NCBI GenBank assembly: GCA_027324255.1 | Contig: DAHVTI010000030.1 | Location: 1-32,234, forward strand | Reading direction: 5' to 3' | DNA from: Bryobacterales bacterium | GTDB lineage: Bacteria > Acidobacteriota > Terriglobia > Bryobacterales > Bryobacteraceae | DNA length: 32,234 bases | Part shown: one piece after another, positions 16,122 through 24,200 of the stretch | Numbering within the stretch: the first letter of the stretch is position 1 | Layout: each line of letters starts with the position of its first letter | The notes under the pieces: generated by a model | Told to the model about the DNA's origin: nothing | The model's database searches: none | What the model saw: the letters and a program-made list of their open reading frames with translations, nothing else | Program-made: the position numbers and the translations under genes

Positions 16122-18746
16122 ATGACCGCCGAGCATCAGCGTCTGGCCGAAGACGAGCGCCGCGAGAAGCACTGGCGGCGGTGGGGCCCCTATCTATCTG
16201 AGCGGCAGTGGGGAACGGTGCGCGAGGACTATTCGGCCGACGGTGACGCGTGGAACTACCTGCCGTTCGAGCACGCGGCGCTGCGGGCCTACCGCTGGGG
16301 GGAAGACGGGCTGCTGGGGATCAGCGACAACCACCAGCGGCTGTGCTTCGCGCTGGCGCTGTGGAACGGGCGGGACCCGATTCTGAAAGAGCGGCTGTTC
16401 GGGCTGACGAACGGCGAGGGCAACCACGGCGAGGACGTCAAGGAGATCTACTACTACCAGGACTCGACGCCAACGCACTCCTATTTGAAAGGGCTGTACA
16501 AGTATCCGCAGGCGGAGTTCCCCTACGAGTGGCTGCGGCGGCGCAGCCGGGAGCTGGGCTCAGAGGGGCACGAGGTGGAGCTGTGGGAGTCCGGGTGTTT
16601 TGACGGGGACCGCTACTTCGACGTGGAGGTGGAGTACGCCAAGGCGGACGTGGACGACGTGCTGATCCGGGTGACGGCGACCAACCGCGGGCCGGAGGCG
16701 GCGCGGCTGCACCTGCTGCCGTCGCTGTGGTTCCGGAACCGGTGGTCGTGGGGCAAGCCGGACCGGCCGAGGCCGGAGATGCGGCAGACGGGGCAAGGGC
16801 GGGTATCGCTGACCGAGCACTCGCTGGGGGAGTTGTGGTTTGCGGCGGACGCGGGCGGGGAGCTGCTGTTTGCCGAGAATGAGAGCGACGCGAAGACCCT
16901 GTGGGACGAGCCGGAGAGGACGCCGTATCCGAAGGACGCGTTCCACCGGAGGGTGGTGAAGGGGGAGGCGGAGGCGGTGAACCCGGCGCGCACGGGGACG
17001 AAGATGTGCCTGTGGCACGAGGCGGTGGTGGGGGCGGGCGAGAGCGTGACGGTGCGCTGCCGGCTGGCGCCGGGGGCGGCGCCGGCGGAACCGTTCGCGG
17101 GTTTTGATGAGGCCTTCGGGCGGAGGCGGCGGGAAGCGGACGAGTTCTACGCGGCGGTGCAGGCGCCAGGGCTGTCGGAGGACGCGCGGAAGGTGCAGCG
17201 GCAGGCGCTGGCGGGGCTGCTGTGGTCGAAGCAGTTCTACCACTACTCGGTGGAAGAGTGGCTGGAGGGCGATCCGGCGTGGCCGAAGCCGCCGGAGGCG
17301 CGCAAGCAGGGGCGCAACAGGGCGTGGCCGCACTTCTTCACCAACGACGTCCTGTCGATGCCGGACAAGTGGGAGTACCCGTGGTTTGCGGCGTGGGACC
17401 TGGCGTTCCACATGATCCCGTTCGCGCTGATCGACGCCGCCTTCGCCAAGAAGCAACTGGAACTGCTGCTGCGGGAGTGGTACCTGCATCCTAATGGGCA
17501 GGTCCCGGCCTATGAGTGGAACCTGGAGGACGTGAACCCGCCGGTGCACGCGTGGGCGTGCTACCGGGTGTTCCAGATCGACGCGAAGCAGACGGGGCGG
17601 CCGGACCACGGGTTCCTGGAGCGGTGCTTCCACAAGCTGCTGATGAACTTCACGTGGTGGGTGAACCGCAAGGACTCGCTGGGCGATAACATCTTCGAGG
17701 GCGGGTTTCTGGGATTGGACAACATCGGGGTGTTCGACCGGTCGCGGCCGGTGGGGAGCGGGGTGCTTCTGGAGCAATCGGACGGGACGGCATGGATGGC
17801 GATGTACTGCCTGAACCTGCTGCGGATCTCGATTGAGCTGTCGCGGGTGAACCCGGCCTACGAGGATATTGCGAGCAAGTTCTTCGAGCACTTCCTGTAC
17901 ATCGCGAGCGCGTTCAACAAGGGGAACGGCGCGGGGCTGTGGGACGAGCAGGACGGGTTCTACTACGACCGGCTGCGGATGGCGGACGGGACGACGAAGT
18001 TTCTGCGGGTGCGTTCGTTGGTGGGGCTGCTGCCGCTGTGCGCGGTGGAGGCCTGGAGCGCGGAGGAGTTCGGGCGGCTGGAGGGGTTCGCGAAGCGGAC
18101 GAACTGGTTCCTGACGCATCGGCACGACCTGACGGTGAACCTGCTGTTTTCGCCGCCGGGGCCGGAGCGGGAGCGGGGCATCATTGCGCTGGTGGAGCCG
18201 TTGCGGATGCTGCGGGCGCTGGAGGTGATGCTGGACGAGGAGGAGTTCCTGTCGGCGCATGGGATCCGGTCGCTGTCGCGGTATCACGTCAAGCGGCCGT
18301 TCGTGCTGAAGCTGGACGGCGAGGAGCACCGCGTGGACTACACGCCGGCGGAGTCGAGGAGCCGGATGTTCGGCGGGAATTCGAACTGGCGGGGCCCGGT
18401 GTGGTTTCCGCTGAACTACCTGCTTATCGAAAGCCTGCAGCAGTTCCATTTTTTCTTCGGGGACAGGCTGACGGTGGAGTTCCCGACGGGGTCCGGGCAA
18501 CTGATGCACCTGGGGGAGGTGGCGGCGGAGCTGTCGCGGCGGCTGTCGCGGCTGTTCCTGCGGGATGAAAAGGGGCGGCGGCCGTGCTACGGGGACACGG
18601 AGCTGTTCCAGACCAACGAGCACTTCCGCGACCACGTGCTGTTCCACGAGTACTTCCAGGGGGACGACGGCGCGGGGCTGGGCGCGTCGCACCAGACGGG
18701 GTGGACGGCGCTGGTGGCGAAGCTGCTGCAGCAGAGCGGGGAGTGA
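16122..18746 (+). CDS. GH63/MGH1-like glycoside hydrolase (glucosidase)
   Basis: This 874-residue protein lacks a signal peptide or membrane helix and is probably cytoplasmic. Its N-terminal region (LSERQWGTVREDYSADGDAW, RAYRWGEDGLLGISDNHQRL, GLTNGEGNHGEDVKE) is a beta-sandwich-type start typical of the glucosidase family. The catalytic (alpha/alpha)6 region carries KWEYPWFAAWDLAFHMIPF, AYEWNLEDVNPPVHAWA (about 463-480) and GGNSNWRGPVWFPLNYLLIE (about 749-768). These match the MGH1-like/GH63 group, which includes alpha-glucosidases and mannosylglycerate hydrolases. The acids are probably the Asp in AWDLAF or LEDVN and a Glu in the C-terminal segment, but I cannot fix them without an alignment. 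No sugar transporter or trehalose gene is adjacent, so the substrate is open. A palindromic repeat cluster starts right after the stop, and three short repeats there resemble this gene's last 30 bases. Confidence 0.88.
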   Translation: MTAEHQRLAEDERREKHWRRWGPYLSERQWGTVREDYSADGDAWNYLPFEHAALRAYRWGEDGLLGISDNHQRLCFALALWNGRDPILKERLFGLTNGEGNHGEDVKEIYYYQDSTPTHSYLKGLYKYPQAEFPYEWLRRRSRELGSEGHEVELWESGCFDGDRYFDVEVEYAKADVDDVLIRVTATNRGPEAARLHLLPSLWFRNRWSWGKPDRPRPEMRQTGQGRVSLTEHSLGELWFAADAGGELLFAENESDAKTLWDEPERTPYPKDAFHRRVVKGEAEAVNPARTGTKMCLWHEAVVGAGESVTVRCRLAPGAAPAEPFAGFDEAFGRRRREADEFYAAVQAPGLSEDARKVQRQALAGLLWSKQFYHYSVEEWLEGDPAWPKPPEARKQGRNRAWPHFFTNDVLSMPDKWEYPWFAAWDLAFHMIPFALIDAAFAKKQLELLLREWYLHPNGQVPAYEWNLEDVNPPVHAWACYRVFQIDAKQTGRPDHGFLERCFHKLLMNFTWWVNRKDSLGDNIFEGGFLGLDNIGVFDRSRPVGSGVLLEQSDGTAWMAMYCLNLLRISIELSRVNPAYEDIASKFFEHFLYIASAFNKGNGAGLWDEQDGFYYDRLRMADGTTKFLRVRSLVGLLPLCAVEAWSAEEFGRLEGFAKRTNWFLTHRHDLTVNLLFSPPGPERERGIIALVEPLRMLRALEVMLDEEEFLSAHGIRSLSRYHVKRPFVLKLDGEEHRVDYTPAESRSRMFGGNSNWRGPVWFPLNYLLIESLQQFHFFFGDRLTVEFPTGSGQLMHLGEVAAELSRRLSRLFLRDEKGRRPCYGDTELFQTNEHFRDHVLFHEYFQGDDGAGLGASHQTGWTALVAKLLQQSGE

Positions 18747-19072
18747 GGGGTGGAGGCCGGACCTGGAGGTCCGGCCGCAGGCCTGGCCACCATCGCCCCT
18801 GACGGGGCTACGGCGCCTGGGGGAGGCCCCACGGGTGACGAGGTTGCTGCGACTGGGTGGGGAGGGGCCGGACCTGGAGGGCCTGCCCCACGCGTGACGA
18901 GGTTGCTGAAGTCGGGCGGGCAGGGGGCCAGACCTGGAGGTCCGGCTGCAGGCCTGGAGGCCTGCCCCACGGGGCGAGGTTGATGCAGCAGAGCGGGGGT
19001 GAGCGCGGCGGTGCCGAAGGGGCCGTAGACTAACGGGCGAGGCTAACGCCCTCAGGAAGGAATGGTGAGGCC
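18747..19072 (+). repeat. REP-like palindrome cluster with short imperfect repeats
   Basis: This 326-bp gap has no convincing gene. A perfect inverted repeat lies at 18755-18776, arms GGCCGGACCT and AGGTCCGGCC around GG. A second perfect one lies at 18948-18965, arms GCAGGCCT and AGGCCTGC around GG. A decayed copy with the core GACCTGGAGG lies near 18866-18885, and another near 18926-18946. Between them, a unit of about 30 bp like GTGACGAGGTTGCTG recurs at 18833-18861, 18891-18920 and 18971-18999. The same unit resembles the end of the preceding gene at 18713-18743 (GGCGAAGCTGCTGCAGCAGA). All palindromes share a CCTGGAGG core, as in REP/BIME elements. The first hairpin could also stop transcription, but no T-run follows. 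Confidence 0.7.
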
Positions 19073-20548
19073 GTGCGTCCATTAGCCCTGCTGGTTGTCC
19101 TGGCGGCCGCGCTGCCCGGCGCGCGCTATGCGAATCCGCTCGTGATCGAGAACTCCCGCAGCGTCGCGGACCCGTGCGTCATTCGCTTCGAAGGGCGCTA
19201 CTATCTCTTCCTGACGGGCGGGCGGGCCTGGGTCTCCGACGACCTGGTGATGTGGAAACACCACCCGTACACGCTGCCCGGCGGCAGACGGATTGCCGCG
19301 CCGCACGCCTTGGTGCACGGCGGGCAGGTGTGGCTGACCGGAAACGGCACGGGGCTCTACCGCGCGCCCGCGCCGGGCGGACCCTGGGAGTACGCCGGTG
19401 ATCTGCAGGACACGGCGGGCAAGAAGATGTCGCTGTTCGACACGATGATCTTCCCGGACGACGACGGGCGGCTGTACATCTACTGGTCGGGGATGCGCAC
19501 GGACGGGATCTACGGGGCGGAACTGGACCGCGAGAATCCCACGAGCATTGCGACTCCGGCGAAGAAGCTGTGGACCTTCGACCCCTCGCACCGGTGGGAG
19601 CGCTATGGCGACAACAACGAAGGAACCGCGCTGAGCTGGCTGGAAGCGCCGTGGATGACGAAGCGGAAGGGGACGTATTACCTGCAGTATTCGGCACCGG
19701 GAACCGAGTGGAAGACGTACGCCGTGGGGGTGTACACCAGCAAGCACCCGCTGGGCCCGTTCCGGTACGCGGAGCGGAATCCGGCGCTGGTGCACCGCAA
19801 CGGCCTGATCAACGGGGTGGGGCACCATACGGTGATCGAAGGGCCGGACGGCGGGTTGTGGGCGATTTACACGGTGCTGTACCGGAACCAAGGCGTATTT
19901 GACCGGCGCGTGGGACTCGACCCGGTGCGGTTCGACGCCAACGGCAACCTGTACGTCGACGGCCCGTCGGAGGAGCCGCGGGAGGGGCCACGGCAGGGCG
20001 GCGCCGCGGCGGCGGAGGGCTCGATGGCGGTCTCCTGGAACCGGTACAACTGGCAGGCGAGCAGTGCGAAGCCGGGGCGGGACCCGTCGTATGCCTTCGA
20101 CAACAACGTGCGCACATGGTGGGAGCCAGCGCAGGGGGACACACGCCCGTCGCTGACCCTCGACCTGGGATGCCGCAATCCGGAGGACCCGAACCAGGAG
20201 TTCGTGGTGGATTCGGTGCGTCTGCTGACCGACGCGGCGCCGCAGCCGGAGCAGATGCTGTTGAAGGTGGACGGCCACGCGGGATGGCTGCGGGGCGGGG
20301 CTCGCCGCGCGCCGGAGGCGCTGGAGCCACTGCGCTTCAAAGTGGAAGTGTCGCAGGACGATAGAACCTACGTGGCAGCCGGAGGGCGCACCGACGATAC
20401 GGCGAGGAACAACGACTTCGTGGAGTTCGCGCCGGTGCGCTGCCGCTACATCCGCCTGACGCTGGACCGCACGGCAGCGAAGATGCCGCTGGCAGTGCTC
20501 GAGTGGACGGTGTTCGGGAAGCCGGCCGGGGCCGGGAAGGCGCGGTAA
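19073..20548 (+). CDS. Secreted GH43-like five-bladed propeller with F5/8-type C-terminal domain
   Basis: From GTG 19073 this is 491 residues with a signal peptide (MRPLALLVVLAAALPGARYA). AGGAAGG at 19054-19060 is 12 nt from the GTG. An ATG at 19062 opens only a seven-codon frame ending at 19085. Residues about 21-310 resemble family 43 glycoside hydrolases: SVADPCVIRFEGRYYLF (probable catalytic-base Asp), DTMIFPDDDGRLYIYWSG, LEAPWMTKRKGTYYLQYSA (probable catalytic Glu) and GVGHHTVIEGPDGGLWAIY. Residues about 325-487 look like a discoidin/F5/8 type C carbohydrate-binding domain (PSYAFDNNVRTWWEP, SLTLDLG, FKVEVSQDDRTY, CRYIRLTLD). It probably trims arabinose- or xylose-containing polysaccharide outside the cell. 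Its first 60 bases have as many C as G, unlike the preceding gene. Confidence 0.82.
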   Translation: MRPLALLVVLAAALPGARYANPLVIENSRSVADPCVIRFEGRYYLFLTGGRAWVSDDLVMWKHHPYTLPGGRRIAAPHALVHGGQVWLTGNGTGLYRAPAPGGPWEYAGDLQDTAGKKMSLFDTMIFPDDDGRLYIYWSGMRTDGIYGAELDRENPTSIATPAKKLWTFDPSHRWERYGDNNEGTALSWLEAPWMTKRKGTYYLQYSAPGTEWKTYAVGVYTSKHPLGPFRYAERNPALVHRNGLINGVGHHTVIEGPDGGLWAIYTVLYRNQGVFDRRVGLDPVRFDANGNLYVDGPSEEPREGPRQGGAAAAEGSMAVSWNRYNWQASSAKPGRDPSYAFDNNVRTWWEPAQGDTRPSLTLDLGCRNPEDPNQEFVVDSVRLLTDAAPQPEQMLLKVDGHAGWLRGGARRAPEALEPLRFKVEVSQDDRTYVAAGGRTDDTARNNDFVEFAPVRCRYIRLTLDRTAAKMPLAVLEWTVFGKPAGAGKAR

Positions 20549-20555
20549 GTTGAGA

Positions 20556-20608
20556 CCCGGCGGCGGGGGACTCGCCGGCAGGGCAGGAGAGGAGGGGGCG
20601 CCGCCGGG
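20556..20608. terminator. Long-loop inverted repeat between convergent genes
   Basis: CCCGGCGGCG (20556-20565) and CGCCGCCGGG (20599-20608) are perfect reverse complements separated by 33 nt. The element lies in the 84-bp gap between two convergent genes. It could act as a bidirectional terminator or transcription barrier, but there is no T-run and such GC-rich arms can arise by chance here. Confidence 0.3.
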
Positions 20609-20632
20609 CTAGGCGCGGGCGGGAGGCCGCGC

Positions 20633-21757
20633 TCAGATCCTGAAAAAGATCCGGCGTTGATAGAGCCAGTAGCAGAGATACCACAGGCCGGCCAGCACGA
20701 GCAGGTGCTGCGGAATGGCGCCCAGCGGGCCCAGGAAACTGAAGTTGCCGGTGAAGCCGGCGAGTCCCCGGTTGAGCCAGCCGGAGATGCCGATTTGTCC
20801 CAGCGAATAGACGAAGATCGAATTCATGCCCAGCACGAGGAAGGGAAAAGCCCAGCGCTTGAAGTGCCTGACCTCGATCACCCAATAGAAGGCCATGAGC
20901 ATGAGGATCACCCAACCGGCGCTGAAGAAGGTGAAGGAAGCGGTCCAGAGGCGCTTGACCATGGGGTTGAAGGGTTGCAGGGCGAGACCGAGGACGAAGG
21001 CCGACGCGGCGCAGGCACCCAGGATTCGCAGCTTGCCGGCGGCTGACCGGCCGCCGCGCAGCAGCAGGCCCGCCCAGCAGCCGAACAGGATGGTGACGGC
21101 GTTGCCGATGAAGTTGATGGTGGTGTAGTAGCCGGAGTAGTTGTAGCCGAGGAGATGGAGATCGAGAGCCGAGCCGATGTTGCCGGTCCGGGACCACGGT
21201 CCTTCGGGGCCGGGGAATGCGGCGAACAGGGCCCAGTGGCCGGCCAGCAGAGCCGCCGCCACAACAGTTTGCAGGGAGAACCGCAGGCGCAGGACGAAGG
21301 CGCACAGCAGGTAGCCGAAGGCGATCTGGCAGAGCACGTTGATGAGCTGAAATCGAAGGTGTCCGGAAGCCGCCCCCCAGTTCGAGTAGATATTGCTCAG
21401 GACGACGAGCACCAGAGCCCGCCACGCCACGTGGCGGAAGACCTGGACAGGGGTAGCGCCCGCCGCAAGGCGCCGCCCCAGGGAGAACGGCATGGCCAGG
21501 CCCACCATGAAGGTGAAGGCCGGCTGAATCAGGTCCCAGAAGGTGCAGCCCTCCCAGGCGGCATGTTCCACCTGAGCGGCGAGCCACTCCCATCCGGGCA
21601 CGGTCTGGAGAACTCCGAGACCGAAGCCGCCTGAAACGAGCAGCAGCATGATGAAGCCGCGATAGGCGTCCAGGCTGACCAGGCGCGCTCCTTTGACGTC
21701 TTCCTGATGTGCCGCCCGGGGAGCCGGGATGGTCGATTGCTCGGTTGAGGGCGCCAC
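20633..21757 (-). CDS. Multipass membrane acyltransferase, HGSNAT/DUF5009 family
   Basis: This 374-residue protein starts at GTG 21757, preceded on its strand by AGGAGG (plus-strand 21764-21769, 6-nt spacing). About ten hydrophobic helices are visible. The N-terminal signature RLVSLDAYRGFIMLLLV (26-42) and HAAWEGCTFWDLIQPAFTF (65-83) match the bacterial relatives of heparan-alpha-glucosaminide N-acetyltransferase (DUF5009, related to DUF1624/YeiB). By analogy His65 is the candidate acetyl-carrying histidine. The family moves acetyl groups from cytoplasmic acetyl-CoA to a sugar amine outside the inner membrane. The substrate here is unknown but could be an exopolysaccharide or cell-wall sugar. 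It lies 140 bp downstream of the dehydrogenase small subunit and probably has its own promoter. Confidence 0.85.
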   Translation of the reverse strand: MAPSTEQSTIPAPRAAHQEDVKGARLVSLDAYRGFIMLLLVSGGFGLGVLQTVPGWEWLAAQVEHAAWEGCTFWDLIQPAFTFMVGLAMPFSLGRRLAAGATPVQVFRHVAWRALVLVVLSNIYSNWGAASGHLRFQLINVLCQIAFGYLLCAFVLRLRFSLQTVVAAALLAGHWALFAAFPGPEGPWSRTGNIGSALDLHLLGYNYSGYYTTINFIGNAVTILFGCWAGLLLRGGRSAAGKLRILGACAASAFVLGLALQPFNPMVKRLWTASFTFFSAGWVILMLMAFYWVIEVRHFKRWAFPFLVLGMNSIFVYSLGQIGISGWLNRGLAGFTGNFSFLGPLGAIPQHLLVLAGLWYLCYWLYQRRIFFRI

Positions 21758-21763
21758 TGGATG

Positions 21764-21769
21764 CCTCCT
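21764..21769 (-). promoter_or_regulatory. Shine-Dalgarno that sets the GTG start of the acyltransferase
   Basis: On the minus strand AGGAGG lies 6 nt before GTG 21757. It is among the best ribosome-binding sites in the window and supports the GTG start over downstream ATGs. Confidence 0.75.
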
Positions 21770-21897
21770 GCGGTCTGCTGTTCTGGCCGGTGTTGCGTGT
21801 CCGACACTATCACGGTTGGCAGGCGGGCAAAAGGCCGCTGCCGGAACCCGGCCGGCCAGGGGGATGGGGCACAGCCGGCGCTGCGGAGGAACGGTGC

Positions 21898-22497
21898 TCA
21901 GCCGGCCCCGAATGGTGAGCGCTTGAGGGCGTAGGTGAGGGCCTCGGCTGGGACCTGGAAGGTGGCCATGCCGGTGTTGCCCTGGAAGCCGAGGGCCTTC
22001 ACGCCGGCGGGCGATGTGAAGTAGGCATCCACGACCATGCGGCGGGCCCAGTCGAAGAACTCGATGCCGGGGCCGAGCTCGGGGGAGTCGTTGCGGCGGT
22101 AGGCGATGAGGTCGAGCAGCTCGGTGCGCTGGGAGGGGGCGGCATCGAGGAAGGCCGAATGGAAGCGCGTGCGGCTGGCGGCGTCGAGCCAGGCGAGGCC
22201 GCCCTGCCAGATACGGGCCATGCGGTCAGAGCCGGAGCAAAGCAGGTCGATGTATTCGGGGGCGCCGGCGCCGGTGCCGCCCGGCTCAGTGGCTTCGGGC
22301 GGGATGATGAGGTCGGCCAGGAGGACGACGGTTTTGAATTCGTGGGCGTTGAGGGCCTTGGGGGCATAGACGCCGTTGCCCTGCCGCTTCGCCTCGGCGG
22401 CGTGCTGGTGGACGTGCTGCATGGTTTGGGCGTCGAGTTGGCCGAGGGTGGCGGCGACGGCGGCGCTGCGCAGGAGGGAGCGGCGGGTGGCGTCCAT
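21898..22497 (-). CDS. Gluconate 2-dehydrogenase subunit 3 family protein (small subunit)
   Basis: From ATG 22497 this is 199 residues. The ATG overlaps the stop of the upstream large-subunit gene in TAATG, so translation is coupled. The N-terminus MDATRRSLLRSAAVAATLG is a twin-arginine signal. The body (FKTVVLLADLIIPPEATEPGGTGAGAPEYID, WQGGLAWLDAASRTRFHSAFLDA, FFDWARRMVVDAYFTSPAG) matches the gluconate 2-dehydrogenase subunit 3 family (PF13618). These small subunits carry the Tat signal and help export and stabilise the FAD-containing large subunit. No cytochrome c subunit gene follows; the next gene downstream is an unrelated acyltransferase. Confidence 0.9.
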   Translation of the reverse strand: MDATRRSLLRSAAVAATLGQLDAQTMQHVHQHAAEAKRQGNGVYAPKALNAHEFKTVVLLADLIIPPEATEPGGTGAGAPEYIDLLCSGSDRMARIWQGGLAWLDAASRTRFHSAFLDAAPSQRTELLDLIAYRRNDSPELGPGIEFFDWARRMVVDAYFTSPAGVKALGFQGNTGMATFQVPAEALTYALKRSPFGAG

Positions 22498-24200
22498 TAG
22501 AGGTCCCCTTTCTTCATGCTGTCGGCGATGTATTCGGAGGCGCGCCAGGCCATGGCGCAGATGGTGAGAGTGGGGTTCTTGTCGGGGTTGGTGACGAAGG
22601 GGGCGGCGTCGGCGACGAAGACGTTTTTGGTGTCGTGGGCCTGGCCGTACTGATTGAGGGCGCTCGAGCGGGGATCGCTGCCCATGCGGACGGTGCCGAG
22701 CTCGTGGATGATGGCGCCGGGGGCGGAGATGGCGCGCGAAGGGTCGTCCAGGGATCGGGGGCCGAGGACGCGGCCGCCCATGCCCTCGATGATGGAGGCA
22801 AAGGTGTCGTGCATGTGGCGCACCATTCTGAGTTCGTGGTCGCTCCACTTGAAGTGGAAGCGGAGGACGGGGATGCCCCAGCGGTCGACGGTGTGGGGAT
22901 CGATGTCGCAGTAGGAGCCGGCGTTGGGGATCATCTCGCCGCGGCCGGCGAAACCGACGGTGCAGCCGTAGGAGTCGAGGATGGCCTTCCTGAGGCCGGC
23001 GCCATAGCCTTCCTGCGCGCGGCAGACGCCGTTGAAGCTGCCGACCATGGGCATGTTATAGCCGCCGCCGATTTCGATGTGGTAGCCGCGGGGGAACTCC
23101 TTGTTCTTCTTTTCGAGACCGAACCAGGGCATGTAGAGGTGGCCGCCGGCGTAGCCGTCGGAGTTGTGCTTCGGCATGCCTTCGAGGGCGGGGATGCGGC
23201 CGCTGAGGCTGTAGCCGACGGTGTCGGTGAGGTTGCGGCCGACGGCGCCGGAGGAGTTGGCGAGGCCATCGGGATGGCGGGAGGAGCGGGAGTTGAGCAG
23301 GAGGCGGGCGCTTTCGCAGGCACTGGCGGCGAGGACGACGACGCGGCAGCGGATCTGCCTTTCGGTGCGGGTGGTTTTGTCGACGTAGCTGACGGCGGTG
23401 GCGCGGCCGTCGGGGCCGGTGAGGATCTCGCGCGCCATGGCATTGGGGATGACGGTGAGGCGGCCGGTCTTCAGGGCCGGAAAGATCTGGACCTGGCTGG
23501 AGGAGTAGTTGGAGGCGGTGATGCAGCCGCGGCCGCATTCGGCGCAGTAGTGGCAGGCCGGGCGGCCGTTGTGGGGCCGGGTAAGGATGGCCATGCGGGA
23601 GGGGATGCAGGGGATGCCGAGGCGGGCGGCGGACTTCTGGATCAGGACTTCGTGGACGCGCGGAGCGGGGGCGGGTAGGTACTGGCCGTCGGGCGCGGTG
23701 CGGATGCCTTCGCGGGTGCCGCAGACGCCGATGAAGCGCTCGGCCTTGTCGTAGTAAGGCGCGATGTCGTCGTAGGTGACGGGCCAATCGGCGCCGATGC
23801 CGTCGCCGAGGAGGGAGGGCTTGAAGTCGTAGTCGGCAAAGCGGAGGCTGATGCGGCCGTAGTGGTTGGTGCGGCCGCCGAGGATGCGGGAGCGGAACCA
23901 GCGGAACTGGGTGCCCTGGGCGGTGGTGTAGGGCTCCTCGTCGATCTCCCACCAGCCGTTGGGGGCGTTGAAGAAGCCGAAGTCCTTGCGGCCGAAGTAG
24001 GATTCGGCGTCGCCGCCGGCGCCGCGGTGCGGGTAGTCGGCGGGGGTTTTGTGCTCTTTGTAGTCGCGCGCGGGATTGAGCAGGGGGCCGGCTTCGAGCA
24101 GGGTGACGCGGACCCCGAGGCCGGTGAGAACGTGGGCGACCGTGCCGCCGCCGGCGCCGCTGCCAATGACGACAACGTCAGCCACCGATGAGCCCCTCAT
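22497..24200 (-). CDS. GMC-family FAD-dependent oxidoreductase with a ferredoxin-like cysteine motif (large subunit)
   Basis: Start chosen at ATG 24200 (567 residues); ATG 24212 would add four residues. The frame stays open upstream, but that sequence is not protein-like. The N-terminal FAD-binding motif is VVVIGSGAGGGTVAHVLTGLGVRVTLLEAG. A cysteine cluster CHYCAECGRGC lies at 216-226 (Cys216, 219, 222, 226; CX2CX2CX3C). The GMC C-terminal domain has HELGTVRMG (candidate catalytic His) and NPDKNPTLTICAMAWR (second active-site Asn). The partner downstream is a Tat-signal small subunit, so the complex should be exported to the periplasm and oxidise a sugar, sugar acid or polyol. Cysteine clusters in related FAD glucose and fructose dehydrogenases hold an iron-sulfur cluster that relays electrons; I infer the same here. 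No Shine-Dalgarno is evident at either start. Confidence 0.9.
   Translation of the reverse strand: MRGSSVADVVVIGSGAGGGTVAHVLTGLGVRVTLLEAGPLLNPARDYKEHKTPADYPHRGAGGDAESYFGRKDFGFFNAPNGWWEIDEEPYTTAQGTQFRWFRSRILGGRTNHYGRISLRFADYDFKPSLLGDGIGADWPVTYDDIAPYYDKAERFIGVCGTREGIRTAPDGQYLPAPAPRVHEVLIQKSAARLGIPCIPSRMAILTRPHNGRPACHYCAECGRGCITASNYSSSQVQIFPALKTGRLTVIPNAMAREILTGPDGRATAVSYVDKTTRTERQIRCRVVVLAASACESARLLLNSRSSRHPDGLANSSGAVGRNLTDTVGYSLSGRIPALEGMPKHNSDGYAGGHLYMPWFGLEKKNKEFPRGYHIEIGGGYNMPMVGSFNGVCRAQEGYGAGLRKAILDSYGCTVGFAGRGEMIPNAGSYCDIDPHTVDRWGIPVLRFHFKWSDHELRMVRHMHDTFASIIEGMGGRVLGPRSLDDPSRAISAPGAIIHELGTVRMGSDPRSSALNQYGQAHDTKNVFVADAAPFVTNPDKNPTLTICAMAWRASEYIADSMKKGDL

Noticed and set aside
18750-18983. 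Possible 77-residue protein in the gap after the GH63-like gene
   Set aside because: The frame consists of the palindrome repeats translated into Gly/Pro/Ala, and no ribosome-binding site is present.
16560-19082. 840-codon minus-strand frame opposite the GH63-like gene
   Set aside because: The translation is low-complexity, and the plus-strand protein carries family motifs throughout.
22635-23678. 347-codon plus-strand frame opposite the GMC oxidoreductase
   Set aside because: The Gly/Ala/Val/Asp repeats come from antisense reading of C-rich codons. The minus-strand protein has FAD and active-site motifs.
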